Assembly: GCA_036399835.1 (NCBI GenBank)
Contig: DASWMI010000153.1
Coordinates: 1-18,128 of the forward strand
Length of the DNA stretch: 18,128 bases
Reading direction: 5' to 3'
Source: DASYML01 sp036399835
GTDB lineage: Bacteria > Acidobacteriota > Blastocatellia > Pyrinomonadales > Pyrinomonadaceae
Shown here: in pieces, positions 6,868-14,446 of the stretch
Layout of the letters: the number at the start of each line of letters is the position of its first letter
How positions within the stretch are numbered: the first letter of the stretch is position 1
Translations under genes and position numbers: made by a program
The notes under the pieces: model-generated
The model's input: the letters and a program-made list of their open reading frames with translations, nothing else
The model's database searches: none
Told to the model about the DNA's origin: nothing

Positions 6868-8550
6868 ATGAACATCAAACCGCTGCCAAAACTTTCGAGT
6901 TTACCGCGCTTATCTCTCATCGCGCTTTTTCTCTTGTCGGTCTTTGCTCTTGAGGCCGATGGGAGGCGGCGCGAGCGGCTCGTGGATAACTGGCGACCGC
7001 TGCATTACGATGTCAGCCTCAGCTTTGACGACCAGCTCTCAACCATCACAGAGGCGCGCACGGCCATCAGCCTTCAGGTGCTCAAGGATAAAGTCAGTGC
7101 TATCGATCTGGATTTCGGCGAGATGAAGATTGACGGCGTGACGGTCGGCGGCGCGCCCGCCAGGTATGAACAGGGGGCAGGCTCGCTCATCGTCTCGCTT
7201 GAGCGGCCCGCGAGGTTGAACGAGCGACTGAGCGTCGTCGTCACTTATCACGGCCAGCCTAAAGACGGGCTGGTCCTGACGAATGACAAGGACGGGAGGC
7301 CCGCCGCCACGGGCGACAACTGGCCCGACCGCGTGCACCACTGGATACCCTGTCTGGACCACCCTTCGGCGAAGGCCACCGTCAGCTTTAGCGTCAACGT
7401 TCCGGCGCGCGAGATGGTCGTCGCCAACGGGCGCTTTAAGGGAGTCAGTAATATTTCCGCGACGACGAAGACCTGGACCTATCAGGAAGAAGTGCCCATC
7501 CCGCCTTACTGCATGATTGTTGCCATCGGAGAGTTTGCGCGGCTAGGGCCGCCTGCGCCCGCCGTCACAAAGCTTTCCTATTACGTGCCACGTTCGGACG
7601 CGAATTTTGCTGTCCGGGGCTTTGCGCCCGGCGCGCCCTCTTTGAAATTCTTTAGCCAGACGATTGCGCCTTATCCTTACGAGAAACTGGACCTGATTAT
7701 TGGCGCGACCCGTTTCGGGGGGATGGAAAATTCGAGCGCCATCGTCTTTACCAGCACGCTCTTTGACTCGCGCACTGAGATGCAGCCGATGAGCCGCCGC
7801 TTTAATATACGCCAGGGAATCGAGAGCGTCGTCGCGCACGAGATCGCGCATCAATGGTTTGGCGATTCGGTGACGGAAAGCACCTGGTCCGATCTCTGGC
7901 TGAGCGAGGGGTTCGCCACATACTTCGCCGCGTTGTTTATACAGAAGTACGAAGGCGAGCAGGACTTCCGCGATTACATGAAGCGTGATGCCGAAAAATA
8001 TTTCGCCTACGAGCGGACCACGCGCACGCCTATCTTCGACGACGAGACGGAAGATTTGTTCAAGCTGCTCAACGCGAACAACTATCAGAAAGGCTCTTGG
8101 GTGCTGCACATGCTGCGCCAGCAACTCGGAGACGCTGCCTTCTTTCGCGGTCTACGCGCTTACTATCTGGCCCACCGCAACGCTACGGCGACGACTGCGG
8201 ATTTACGCGCCGCGCTCGAAAAGTCTTCGGGCACGAACCTCACACAGTTTTTCGCGCGCTGGATTTACGGGGCGGGTCATCCGCGTTACGAGCTGAGATG
8301 GAAATGGCAGGGGCAGAGGGGCGGCCCTGGCACGCTCGCCATGAAGCTCAGACAGCTTCAAGCGGACGAGGCTTTTCCCAATCCTCTGCCTGTGGAAATC
8401 ACTTCGCCGCAAGGCACACGCCGCGTGCTCTTTCGCCCGCGTGGTAAAGAAACAGAGATGAGCATCAGGTTGGCCCGTCGCCCGACCCTCTTGCGCGTTG
8501 ACCCGGACGAGACCGTGTTGAAGGAGGCCAGCGTGAGCGAGGAAAAGTAA
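6868..8550 (+). CDS. Exported M1-family zinc aminopeptidase
   Basis: A 560-residue metallopeptidase that should remove N-terminal residues from peptides outside the cytoplasm. A signal peptide covers about residues 1-30. The N-terminal beta domain runs to about 240. The exopeptidase motif appears as GGMEN (284-288), a variant of GAMEN. The zinc site HEIAH is at 324-328 with the third ligand Glu347 exactly 18 residues on, and the transition-state tyrosine is probably Tyr406 in NNYQKGSWVL. The catalytic set is complete. It ends after a short beta domain and lacks the large C-terminal helical domain of PepN or ERAP-type enzymes. The ATG at 6868 is preceded by GAGG six bases upstream; a longer frame from 6793 would overlap the preceding gene and bury the signal peptide. 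It converges on the M49-like peptidase gene 65 bases away. Confidence 0.95.
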   Translation: MNIKPLPKLSSLPRLSLIALFLLSVFALEADGRRRERLVDNWRPLHYDVSLSFDDQLSTITEARTAISLQVLKDKVSAIDLDFGEMKIDGVTVGGAPARYEQGAGSLIVSLERPARLNERLSVVVTYHGQPKDGLVLTNDKDGRPAATGDNWPDRVHHWIPCLDHPSAKATVSFSVNVPAREMVVANGRFKGVSNISATTKTWTYQEEVPIPPYCMIVAIGEFARLGPPAPAVTKLSYYVPRSDANFAVRGFAPGAPSLKFFSQTIAPYPYEKLDLIIGATRFGGMENSSAIVFTSTLFDSRTEMQPMSRRFNIRQGIESVVAHEIAHQWFGDSVTESTWSDLWLSEGFATYFAALFIQKYEGEQDFRDYMKRDAEKYFAYERTTRTPIFDDETEDLFKLLNANNYQKGSWVLHMLRQQLGDAAFFRGLRAYYLAHRNATATTADLRAALEKSSGTNLTQFFARWIYGAGHPRYELRWKWQGQRGGPGTLAMKLRQLQADEAFPNPLPVEITSPQGTRRVLFRPRGKETEMSIRLARRPTLLRVDPDETVLKEASVSEEK

Positions 8551-8615
8551 AGACGCCTGGCAGCCGCTTTACTCTTCCGTCGAGACGAATGGACCAGTTT
8601 GAAAGCTCTGCTCGC

Positions 8616-10430
8616 TTACTCGCTCAAGGCCGCATACTTGAAGAGTCGAAACCTGTATTGCTGCTGGTCGCGTATGTTTTTCGCCACGACTCCGTGCAGA
8701 TTTTCGTCCCAGCCAGTGTACTGCTCTATGAACCTGTCCGCGCCCGCCTTATCGCCCGCGTCTTGAACTTCGAGCACCTTCGCCAGCATTTTCCCGACCA
8801 CCTCATGATACTTGCCGTAGTTGATATTGAGCCTCTTGGTCTCTCTGTCAAAACTCAGCAGCCCGTTTTCCAGAAAGAAGTTCCACTGCATCAACTGCAT
8901 CGTGTTGTAAGGCTGATCGCGGCGCGGCCTGTTGTTTTGAAGCACGCGATTGATGCCGCTGGCATAGAGCGAGCGTAGCTGCGCATCCGTGTAATAGCCC
9001 TGCTTGCGTAGAGCTTCGGCGACAAACAGCGAGACCAGGTCGGCCTTCATCTCTTCGAGCGCGCTCGCATCTTCCTGCAAGGCAACGTCCAAATCTCGCC
9101 CGTCTCTGGTCCTGTCCACGCCCAGATAATGGCCTACCTCGTGCCAGAGCGTACGGTAAAAATTGCCGTCCGAAGTAAGGTCCTCCCTGTGCGCGGCGGC
9201 GACCGCCACTTCCCAGGCGCGCGAAGTGCCCGCGAAGATGTCCTGATTGCGCATGATGTTCGAGCGCAGGAGGATGGTCCGGCCATAACGGCGCGCGAGA
9301 TAACTTTCATTGGGCAGGATGGTGGCTGTGTTGCCGCCGCGCGCCTGCCCAAAGTCCGCGATGACATCGTAGACCCCGACCGGAATATCCTCTCGCACCT
9401 TCTTGTGTTGCTTGTAAGGCAAAGCATCTTCGAGCGCCTGCAAGCCCTTCATGGCCCTGCGCAACTCCGTAGTCTCCTGCTGGCGCTGGCTCAAGAGGCT
9501 GAAGGAGAAGAAGGACTTGACCCCGAAAAGCTCGTCGTCATAAACCTCGTATGAGCCGATCTGCGCGTTCAGATTTTTGAAGTGGCCCGTGACCCAGGCA
9601 GCGTCGCCCGATTCATAATCGTCCGAGAGCAGGTCGCGGCTGCGATTGCGCAAGTAACGAGCAAACTCTTCATCATCCTTCTGCAAAGCGTCCGCGGCCT
9701 CGTTCAAGAGCGCGTGCGCCCGCATCAACTCATCCGCATACGCGACCGAATAAGGGACGGCATAAAAGCCTTTCAGGTCTCGTTTTGAGAGCAACGCTTC
9801 CAGCTCTTTTTTCAACCCCGGATGCAAAGTGTCGAGCGCCGTATACTGCCTGAGCTTTGAGAGGTCGCGCTGCAACTCTACGGGGCGTGTGCGGTGGACC
9901 ACCGTGCGCAGGTCCAGTATGGAATCGCGCTTTTCCGGATGCTTCAAGAGGAAAGCTTCCAACTCCTCTTTGGTGACGCCCGCCGGATACATGTTCTTTT
10001 CGGGCCGCGACGGCTCGACAGGCAGAAACGGCTCGCGCTTGTTTTCAAGCGTTGCGGCAATCGGGCCTTGATTAAGGCGATAGAGCATGAGCAGATTTTG
10101 CGTGGACTGGGGCGAGCCTGCGCGCTGGTCCAACTGTCTCAGCTCGCGCTCGGCTGAAAGCGACTGCGCGTGCCTCTGCTGTTCATAGAGATGCTGAAAA
10201 ATCTTGCCCACTTCAAGCAGCTTGCCGATAGCTCGCCTCTCACCCTCGCTCAAGTGCGAGAGGTCCGGCGCGAGGCGCACGGTTTGTGTCCTGGCAATGA
10301 TGGCCTGGCTCTTTTCCAGCGGCCAGTAGCCAGCGGGTAGATTGCTCATGGAACTCCTGCGTGATGCCGTCTGCGCAAAAGAGCAGGCAAAGATGGCTGC
10401 GATTAACGTTAAAGATAGCAAACTTTTCAT
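8616..10430 (-). CDS. Exported M49-like (dipeptidyl-peptidase III-related) metallopeptidase
   Basis: A 604-residue protein with a signal peptide (about 1-20, ending in CSFAQ). The N-terminal third is helical and charged. The catalytic part has GSYEVYDDELFGVKSFF near 290, corresponding to the DPP III block around its conserved acidic loop, then HEVGH at 430-434 and EEMKAD at 459-464. Those two motifs match the zinc-binding HELLGH and EECRAD/E motifs of family M49, with Glu431 the likely catalytic base and His430, His434 and a Glu of 459-460 the zinc ligands. The first motif is the five-residue form (HExxH) reported for some bacterial DPP III enzymes. Many relatives are annotated only as Zn-dependent hydrolases. 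The ribosome site GAGGTGA, five bases before the ATG, is good. The gene lies 17 bases after osmC's stop, in one operon. Substrate unknown. Confidence 0.85.
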   Translation of the reverse strand: MKSLLSLTLIAAIFACSFAQTASRRSSMSNLPAGYWPLEKSQAIIARTQTVRLAPDLSHLSEGERRAIGKLLEVGKIFQHLYEQQRHAQSLSAERELRQLDQRAGSPQSTQNLLMLYRLNQGPIAATLENKREPFLPVEPSRPEKNMYPAGVTKEELEAFLLKHPEKRDSILDLRTVVHRTRPVELQRDLSKLRQYTALDTLHPGLKKELEALLSKRDLKGFYAVPYSVAYADELMRAHALLNEAADALQKDDEEFARYLRNRSRDLLSDDYESGDAAWVTGHFKNLNAQIGSYEVYDDELFGVKSFFSFSLLSQRQQETTELRRAMKGLQALEDALPYKQHKKVREDIPVGVYDVIADFGQARGGNTATILPNESYLARRYGRTILLRSNIMRNQDIFAGTSRAWEVAVAAAHREDLTSDGNFYRTLWHEVGHYLGVDRTRDGRDLDVALQEDASALEEMKADLVSLFVAEALRKQGYYTDAQLRSLYASGINRVLQNNRPRRDQPYNTMQLMQWNFFLENGLLSFDRETKRLNINYGKYHEVVGKMLAKVLEVQDAGDKAGADRFIEQYTGWDENLHGVVAKNIRDQQQYRFRLFKYAALSE

Positions 10431-10447
10431 CGTTCACCTCTGGACCA

Positions 10448-10873
10448 CTAACTCTCCAGCTTCGCGTCCATAGTAATCTGTGCATTCAAGAGGCGCGAGA
10501 CAGGGCAGCCGGCCTTGGCATTATTGGCCGCCGTCTCGAACGCCTGCTCGTCAGCCCCGGGCACTCTGGCCCTCACATCTAGATGCACGCTGGTAATCGT
10601 AAACCCGGCCTCGGTCTTTTCCAGCCTGACGCTGGCGGTCGTGCTGATGCTCTCAGCCGTCAACCCCGCGTTGCCGAGTTGTCCAGAAAGAGCCATTGAG
10701 AAACACCCTGCGTGCGCCGCCGCGATCAACTCTTCAGGGTTAGTTCCCGTGCCCTCCTCAAAGCGCGTGCTGAATGAATACTGCGTGTCTGCGAGCACGC
10801 CGCTGTCGGTCGAGATTCTCCCCTGCCCGTCTTTCAGACCACCCTTCCAAACCGCCGAAGCTTTACGTTTCAT
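10448..10873 (-). CDS. osmC: OsmC-family peroxiredoxin
   Basis: A 141-residue thiol peroxidase of the OsmC/Ohr superfamily, matching the usual length of OsmC. It detoxifies organic hydroperoxides through two reactive cysteines: Cys57 in AAAHAGCFSMAL and Cys123 in AKAGCPVSRLL. The N-terminus (KRKASAVWKGGLKDGQGRIS, then TDSGVL) matches OsmC rather than Ohr. The ATG at 10873 is chosen because AGGAG (10884-10880) lies six bases upstream; two earlier in-frame starts either touch this site or precede it. The M49-like peptidase follows after 17 bases. OsmC in other bacteria is stress-induced; no specific operator is seen here. Confidence 0.93.
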   Translation of the reverse strand: MKRKASAVWKGGLKDGQGRISTDSGVLADTQYSFSTRFEEGTGTNPEELIAAAHAGCFSMALSGQLGNAGLTAESISTTASVRLEKTEAGFTITSVHLDVRARVPGADEQAFETAANNAKAGCPVSRLLNAQITMDAKLES

Positions 10874-10918
10874 GACCATCTCCTGAGAAGATTTTGAATA
10901 ACAGTAGGATAGTAACAC

Positions 10919-11308
<390 letters not shown>

Positions 11309-11322
11309 CAAAGTGAAAGAGG

Positions 11323-11351
11323 ATTGTAGGCGACACCTTCCGGCATGTCAA
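11323..11351 (-). promoter_or_regulatory. Sigma-70-type promoter of tRNA-Pro
   Basis: On the minus strand, a perfect -35 box TTGACA (11351-11346) is followed after exactly 17 bases by TACAAT (11328-11323), one mismatch from consensus. Transcription should start near 11316, about nine bases before the mature tRNA 5' end. It is the best promoter in the window. Confidence 0.85.
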
Positions 11352-11422
11352 ACCAACGTTGCAGAGCAATGAGATAGAACGTTGATGAAGCGCGTCTTCG
11401 GTCTCTCTCTTATTTCTATCTC

Positions 11423-12091
11423 TCAGTGCTCTTCAACGCTGTCCGGCTGTGATGTGTTGGAGATGTGTGCGCGTGAATGTTTGATGTGTCGCCAGACCCA
11501 CCAGACGACGCCCGCCAGGATAATGAGGCCGATGACAAAATCGAAGCGATGAAACCATGACTTGAGCGTCTCATTCTTGTCCCATTGCTCGCCTAGAACT
11601 TGTCCGACATAAGCGAGGCCCAGACACCAGGGGAGCGAACCGAGAAAGGTGTAGATGACAAACCTCTTCAAGTTCATACGCGCCACGCCCGCCGGGAAGG
11701 CTATGAAAGTGCGGACCACCGGCAGCAAACGGCTGGCGAAGACTATGACTTCGCCGTATCGCGCAAACCAGCGGTCGGCCAGGTCCAGATCGTGCGGTGA
11801 AATCAAAACATAGCGGCCATACTTTTCAATCAAAGGACGCCCGCCCCGCATCCCAACCCAGTATGCGACCAGCGACCCCAGCACGCACCCGACTGCCCCC
11901 GCGATCCCGACCCACCACAAATTAAAGCGGCCAGTATAAACAAGGTAGCCCGAAAACGGCATGATAATCTCCGACGGTAAAGGAATACACGCCGATTCGA
12001 TTGCCATCAGGAGCACAATCCCCGCATAGCCCAGCGCGGAAATCGTGGCAACAATAAAGCCCGAAAGAATCTCGATTATCTTACCTATCAA
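11423..12091 (-). CDS. DedA-family inner-membrane protein
   Basis: A 222-residue polytopic protein of the DedA/SNARE-associated (VTT) family, linked in other bacteria to lipid scrambling or undecaprenyl-phosphate recycling and to envelope stress tolerance. Signatures: an early hydrophobic helix, ESACIPLPSEIIMPFSGYL (about 32-50), a glycine-rich helix (GIAGAVGCVLGSLVAYWVG, 62-80), then FASRLLPVVRTFIAFPAGVARM (117-138) and GSLPWCLGLAYVGQVLG. Acidic Glu32 and the two arginines in SRLLPVVR fit the essential residues of the family. A last hydrophobic helix (about 184-202) precedes a charged tail. The start is a TTG at 12091 supported by GGGGTGG just upstream; no ATG lies before the first motif. 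It follows pcm, with a long hairpin in between. Confidence 0.93.
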   Translation of the reverse strand: MIGKIIEILSGFIVATISALGYAGIVLLMAIESACIPLPSEIIMPFSGYLVYTGRFNLWWVGIAGAVGCVLGSLVAYWVGMRGGRPLIEKYGRYVLISPHDLDLADRWFARYGEVIVFASRLLPVVRTFIAFPAGVARMNLKRFVIYTFLGSLPWCLGLAYVGQVLGEQWDKNETLKSWFHRFDFVIGLIILAGVVWWVWRHIKHSRAHISNTSQPDSVEEH

Positions 12092-12107
12092 CTAACCACC
12101 CCTTATA

Positions 12108-12213
12108 TTAAGTCTCAGAGTCTGAGAGTCTAGGAGTCATGAGTCAAAAGCAAAAGAACTATCTTTTAGCCTTTGACTCCAGACTCCAGACTCTCAGACT
12201 CTGAGACTCATTA
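12108..12213. repeat. Long imperfect hairpin made of GAGTC/GACTC units between pcm and dedA
   Basis: The left arm (12108-12156) and right arm (12163-12213) are near-complete reverse complements around a 6-base centre (AACTAT), with only a few mismatches and small indels. Each arm is itself a run of GAGTC-type units (GAGTCT, GAGAGTCT, GGAGTC, GAGTC on the left; GACTCC, GACTCC, GACTCTC, GACTCTG on the right). The right arm starts at the pcm stop codon, and the left arm ends just before the dedA ribosome site. In RNA it would form a roughly 45-bp stem; in DNA it could extrude as a cruciform. It may be a pcm terminator, a processing site or a remnant of a small non-autonomous element. Confidence 0.8.
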
Positions 12214-12909
12214 ATTGGACCAGCCGTAGTGGCCTATGAGCGGGACAAAGGCGCATGGGCCATGATCTTCGCGCGTGTAGCCTTCTTCTGTCCTGATGAC
12301 GCGAACCAACTGCTGCGATTCACGTGTTTGACCGACGGGTATGACGAGCCGCCCGCCAATCTTGAGCTGCGCCTGCAAAGGCGTGGGCACTTCCGGCCCG
12401 CCCGCCGCCACCAGTATGCCATCGTAAGGCGCGTGCGCGCTCCAGCCGAGCGTGCCGTCAAAGCATTTGACCGTCGCTTTGTAGATACCTAGCCGGCGTA
12501 TACGCGCCTGTGCCTGTCGCGCCAAATCCGCTATGCGCTCGATGGCGAAGACCTGCGCGGCCAACTCTGCCAGCACGGCGGTTTGATAACCCGAGCCAGC
12601 GCCTATCTCAAGCACTCTGGACCTCTCATCAAGCTCAAGCAACTCCGTCATACGCGCGACGATGAAGGGCTGAGAGATAGTCTGGTTGGCATCAATCGGG
12701 AGCGCATGGTCGCCATAAGCGTTGCTTTGCAGGGCCTCGGGCACAAAGAAGTGGCGCGGGACATTTGCCATCGCTTCGAGCACGCGCTGGTCCAGTATGC
12801 CGTAATGGTCGCGCAGACGCTGAATCATACGCTCGCGCGGGATGCGAAATTCCGAAAGAGATGCTGTAGGCCGTCTTGGTGTGGTACTCAAAGGCTTTCT
12901 CTGGCTCAT
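12211..12909 (-). CDS. pcm: Protein-L-isoaspartate O-methyltransferase
   Basis: A 232-residue cytosolic repair enzyme that methylates L-isoaspartyl residues in aged proteins using SAM. Diagnostic sequences: NVPRHFFVPE (about 49-58), YGDHALPIDANQTISQPFIV (65-84), and motif I VLEIGAGSGYQTAVLAEL (about 98-115), followed by IERIADLARQA, the LGW-type segment, PYDGILVAAGGPEVP and GGRLVIPVG. The QTISQP and GAGSGYQ blocks are specific to Pcm. The ATG at 12909 is chosen; an in-frame TTG lies one codon before it and no Shine-Dalgarno sequence is seen. It lies 69 bases downstream of surE, matching the surE-pcm pairing known from proteobacteria and suggesting a stationary-phase survival operon. The stop codon lies inside the start of the long hairpin. 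Confidence 0.96.
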   Translation of the reverse strand: MSQRKPLSTTPRRPTASLSEFRIPRERMIQRLRDHYGILDQRVLEAMANVPRHFFVPEALQSNAYGDHALPIDANQTISQPFIVARMTELLELDERSRVLEIGAGSGYQTAVLAELAAQVFAIERIADLARQAQARIRRLGIYKATVKCFDGTLGWSAHAPYDGILVAAGGPEVPTPLQAQLKIGGRLVIPVGQTRESQQLVRVIRTEEGYTREDHGPCAFVPLIGHYGWSN

Positions 12910-12978
12910 CAACGGTCAAGCATGAAGAGATCAAAGCCGATTTTTCTATTCAGGATTGACGCGTTGAAGATTCGCTGT

Positions 12979-13749
12979 TCAGGAATTTTGTATGACTTCA
13001 TCGGCGCTGAGATAACCCCAGGTCTCAATAGCGGTCAGCGCGCGGTGGTCCGTCATATCGCTCTTGAGCGGCGTGACGGAGATATAGCCCTGCTCGACGG
13101 CCTGATAATCCGTCCCGTCCTCGACCGTCCCGACGAAATACTCTTCACCGATCCAGTAGTAAGCCTTGCCGCGCGGGTCTATGTGTTCCGTGATGACGGG
13201 GCGCGCGTTTTTCAGCCCCTGCCTGGTCACGCGCACGCCCTTGATCTCGCCCTGCGGGATATTGATGTTGAGCAGTGTGCCTTCGGGTAAGCCTTCCGTG
13301 AGTACTTTCCTGACGGCTGTGACGGCGAAGCGCGCAGCCTCTGTGAAATCAAAATGTTCCCGCGCCACCAGGCTCAGCGCTATGCCTCGCACGCCCAGGA
13401 TAGCCGCTTCGAGCGCGCCCGCGACAGTGCCCGAATAGGTCGCATCATCGCCCAGATTCCCGCCGTGGTTGATGCCCGAGACACAGATGTCGGGTCGTTC
13501 ATCCTCGCCCAGTATCTTATTGAGCGCGAGCGTCACGCAGTCTGTCGGTGTGCCGTCAACGGACCAGTGCCTCTCATCAATCTGCCGTATGCGCAGCGGG
13601 CGGGCGAGCGTCAGGCTGTGCGAAGCGCCGCTCATCTCCGCAGCGGGCGCGACTACGTACACGTCGCCGACTTCGCGCAAAGCTTCTTCGAGCTTGATGA
13701 GGCCGTCCGAATGGATGCCGTCATCGTTGGTGACAAGAATACGAGTCAT
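12979..13749 (-). CDS. surE: 5'-nucleotidase SurE
   Basis: A 256-residue metal-dependent nucleoside monophosphate phosphatase with possible exopolyphosphatase activity. The N-terminal MTRILVTNDDGIHSDGL carries the paired aspartates Asp9 and Asp10; Ser40 (MSGASHS) and Asn94 (SGINHGGNLGDD) complete the metal site of the family. The region SVDGTPTDCV (63-72) and the C-terminal VTRQGL/ITPL-type strands also match. The length is typical. The ATG at 13749 is chosen from family alignment; a GTG 18 codons upstream (13803) has an AAGGA nearby, only two bases away, and would add a non-conserved tail. pcm follows 69 bases later on the same strand. Confidence 0.96.
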   Translation of the reverse strand: MTRILVTNDDGIHSDGLIKLEEALREVGDVYVVAPAAEMSGASHSLTLARPLRIRQIDERHWSVDGTPTDCVTLALNKILGEDERPDICVSGINHGGNLGDDATYSGTVAGALEAAILGVRGIALSLVAREHFDFTEAARFAVTAVRKVLTEGLPEGTLLNINIPQGEIKGVRVTRQGLKNARPVITEHIDPRGKAYYWIGEEYFVGTVEDGTDYQAVEQGYISVTPLKSDMTDHRALTAIETWGYLSADEVIQNS

Positions 13750-13861
13750 ACTAAATGTAAACTGATTGCCGTTCACGGGCGCTTCAGGCTCTTTGCCGCG
13801 CACCGTCCTTTTGCATGAAGTGACAACACTTCAGCGTAGCCGTCAGACCTGACAGCGGACG

Positions 13862-13884
13862 CCCGCGCGCTCAAGGGGCGCGGG
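13862..13884 (-). terminator. GC-rich hairpin downstream of rpsU, possible terminator
   Basis: A 7-bp perfect stem CCCGCGC/GCGCGGG with a 9-base loop sits about 87 bases after the rpsU stop and before surE. No T-run follows on either strand, so it is a weak terminator candidate or just a stable RNA structure. Confidence 0.3.
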
Positions 13885-13970
13885 ATGTTGCCTCTCACAT
13901 TGTTCTGGAGTTTGAACGATAGATGAGGTCGCGCCGGGCTTGCCTGGTCCAAGCGAGAGCCGCAAAACCT

Positions 13971-14174
13971 TTAGTCGCGGTTGATGCGCGGGCGGTTCTT
14001 CTTCTTGTTACGCTTGCGCGCGAGCGCGGACTTGAGCTTGGCCTTCTGCCCCGGCGGAATAAAAAAGGCGTGCTTCTTCGCATCCTTGATAATCTCTTCG
14101 GTCATCACCTTGCGCTTGAAGCGGCGCAGAGCGCTCTCGATTGATTCTCCCTGATTGACATTCACGACAGCCAT
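13971..14174 (-). CDS. rpsU: 30S ribosomal protein bS21
   Basis: A 67-residue, strongly basic protein of the small ribosomal subunit that sits near the anti-Shine-Dalgarno end of 16S rRNA and aids initiation. The core SIESALRRFKRKVMTEEIIK is characteristic, and the tail KRNKKKNRPRINRD is lysine/arginine-rich. Length and start match the family. AAGGA about five bases upstream of the ATG supports the start. The gene is apparently transcribed from a good promoter at 14259-14230 with a leader of roughly 45-50 bases. surE follows about 220 bases downstream on the same strand. Confidence 0.97.
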   Translation of the reverse strand: MAVVNVNQGESIESALRRFKRKVMTEEIIKDAKKHAFFIPPGQKAKLKSALARKRNKKKNRPRINRD

Positions 14175-14229
14175 ACTTTTCCTTATCTTTCTCCTATAGA
14201 TTCCTTTTTCAAGTTTAGACGGACCTCCT

Positions 14230-14259
14230 ATTAAACACGGCCCGCACGGAAATGGTCAA
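14230..14259 (-). promoter_or_regulatory. Promoter of rpsU
   Basis: On the minus strand TTGACC (14259-14254) and TTTAAT (14235-14230) are 18 bases apart. Transcription would start near 14222, leaving a leader of about 48 bases before the rpsU ATG at 14174. Each hexamer is close to the sigma-70 consensus. Confidence 0.65.
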
Positions 14260-14374
14260 GCGCATACAGGCGTTCTCAAATCAACGTTTGGAAGAGGCCC
14301 GGCACGCGCGCCTGAAGACCGCAGCAGCATGGGCCGCGCTTCCCTCAAACCTCGCGTCTGAGACGGACGCAAAC

Positions 14375-14417
14375 GAACCCCGCGAACATCCCTTAAAAAG
14401 TTTGGCTCGCGGGGTTC
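14375..14417 (-). terminator. Terminator of the Tes/Mss-like radical SAM gene
   Basis: A perfect 11-bp inverted repeat GAACCCCGCGA/TCGCGGGGTTC with a 21-base loop lies about 30 bases past the stop codon at 14447. On the minus strand it is followed only by GTTTG, so its termination strength is uncertain, but its position and GC-rich stem fit. Confidence 0.6.
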
Positions 14418-14446
14418 ACCCTGTTCCAGCAAGATGAGCTTAAAGC

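Noticed and set aside
12111..12207. Cluster of GANTC sites suggesting CcrM-type methylation control
   Set aside because: The sites are a by-product of the GAGTC hairpin, and CcrM regulation belongs to Alphaproteobacteria, which the gene content does not indicate.
12108..12213. CRISPR-like repeats
   Set aside because: The units are five to eight bases long, arranged as an inverted repeat, without uniform repeats and spacers or cas genes.
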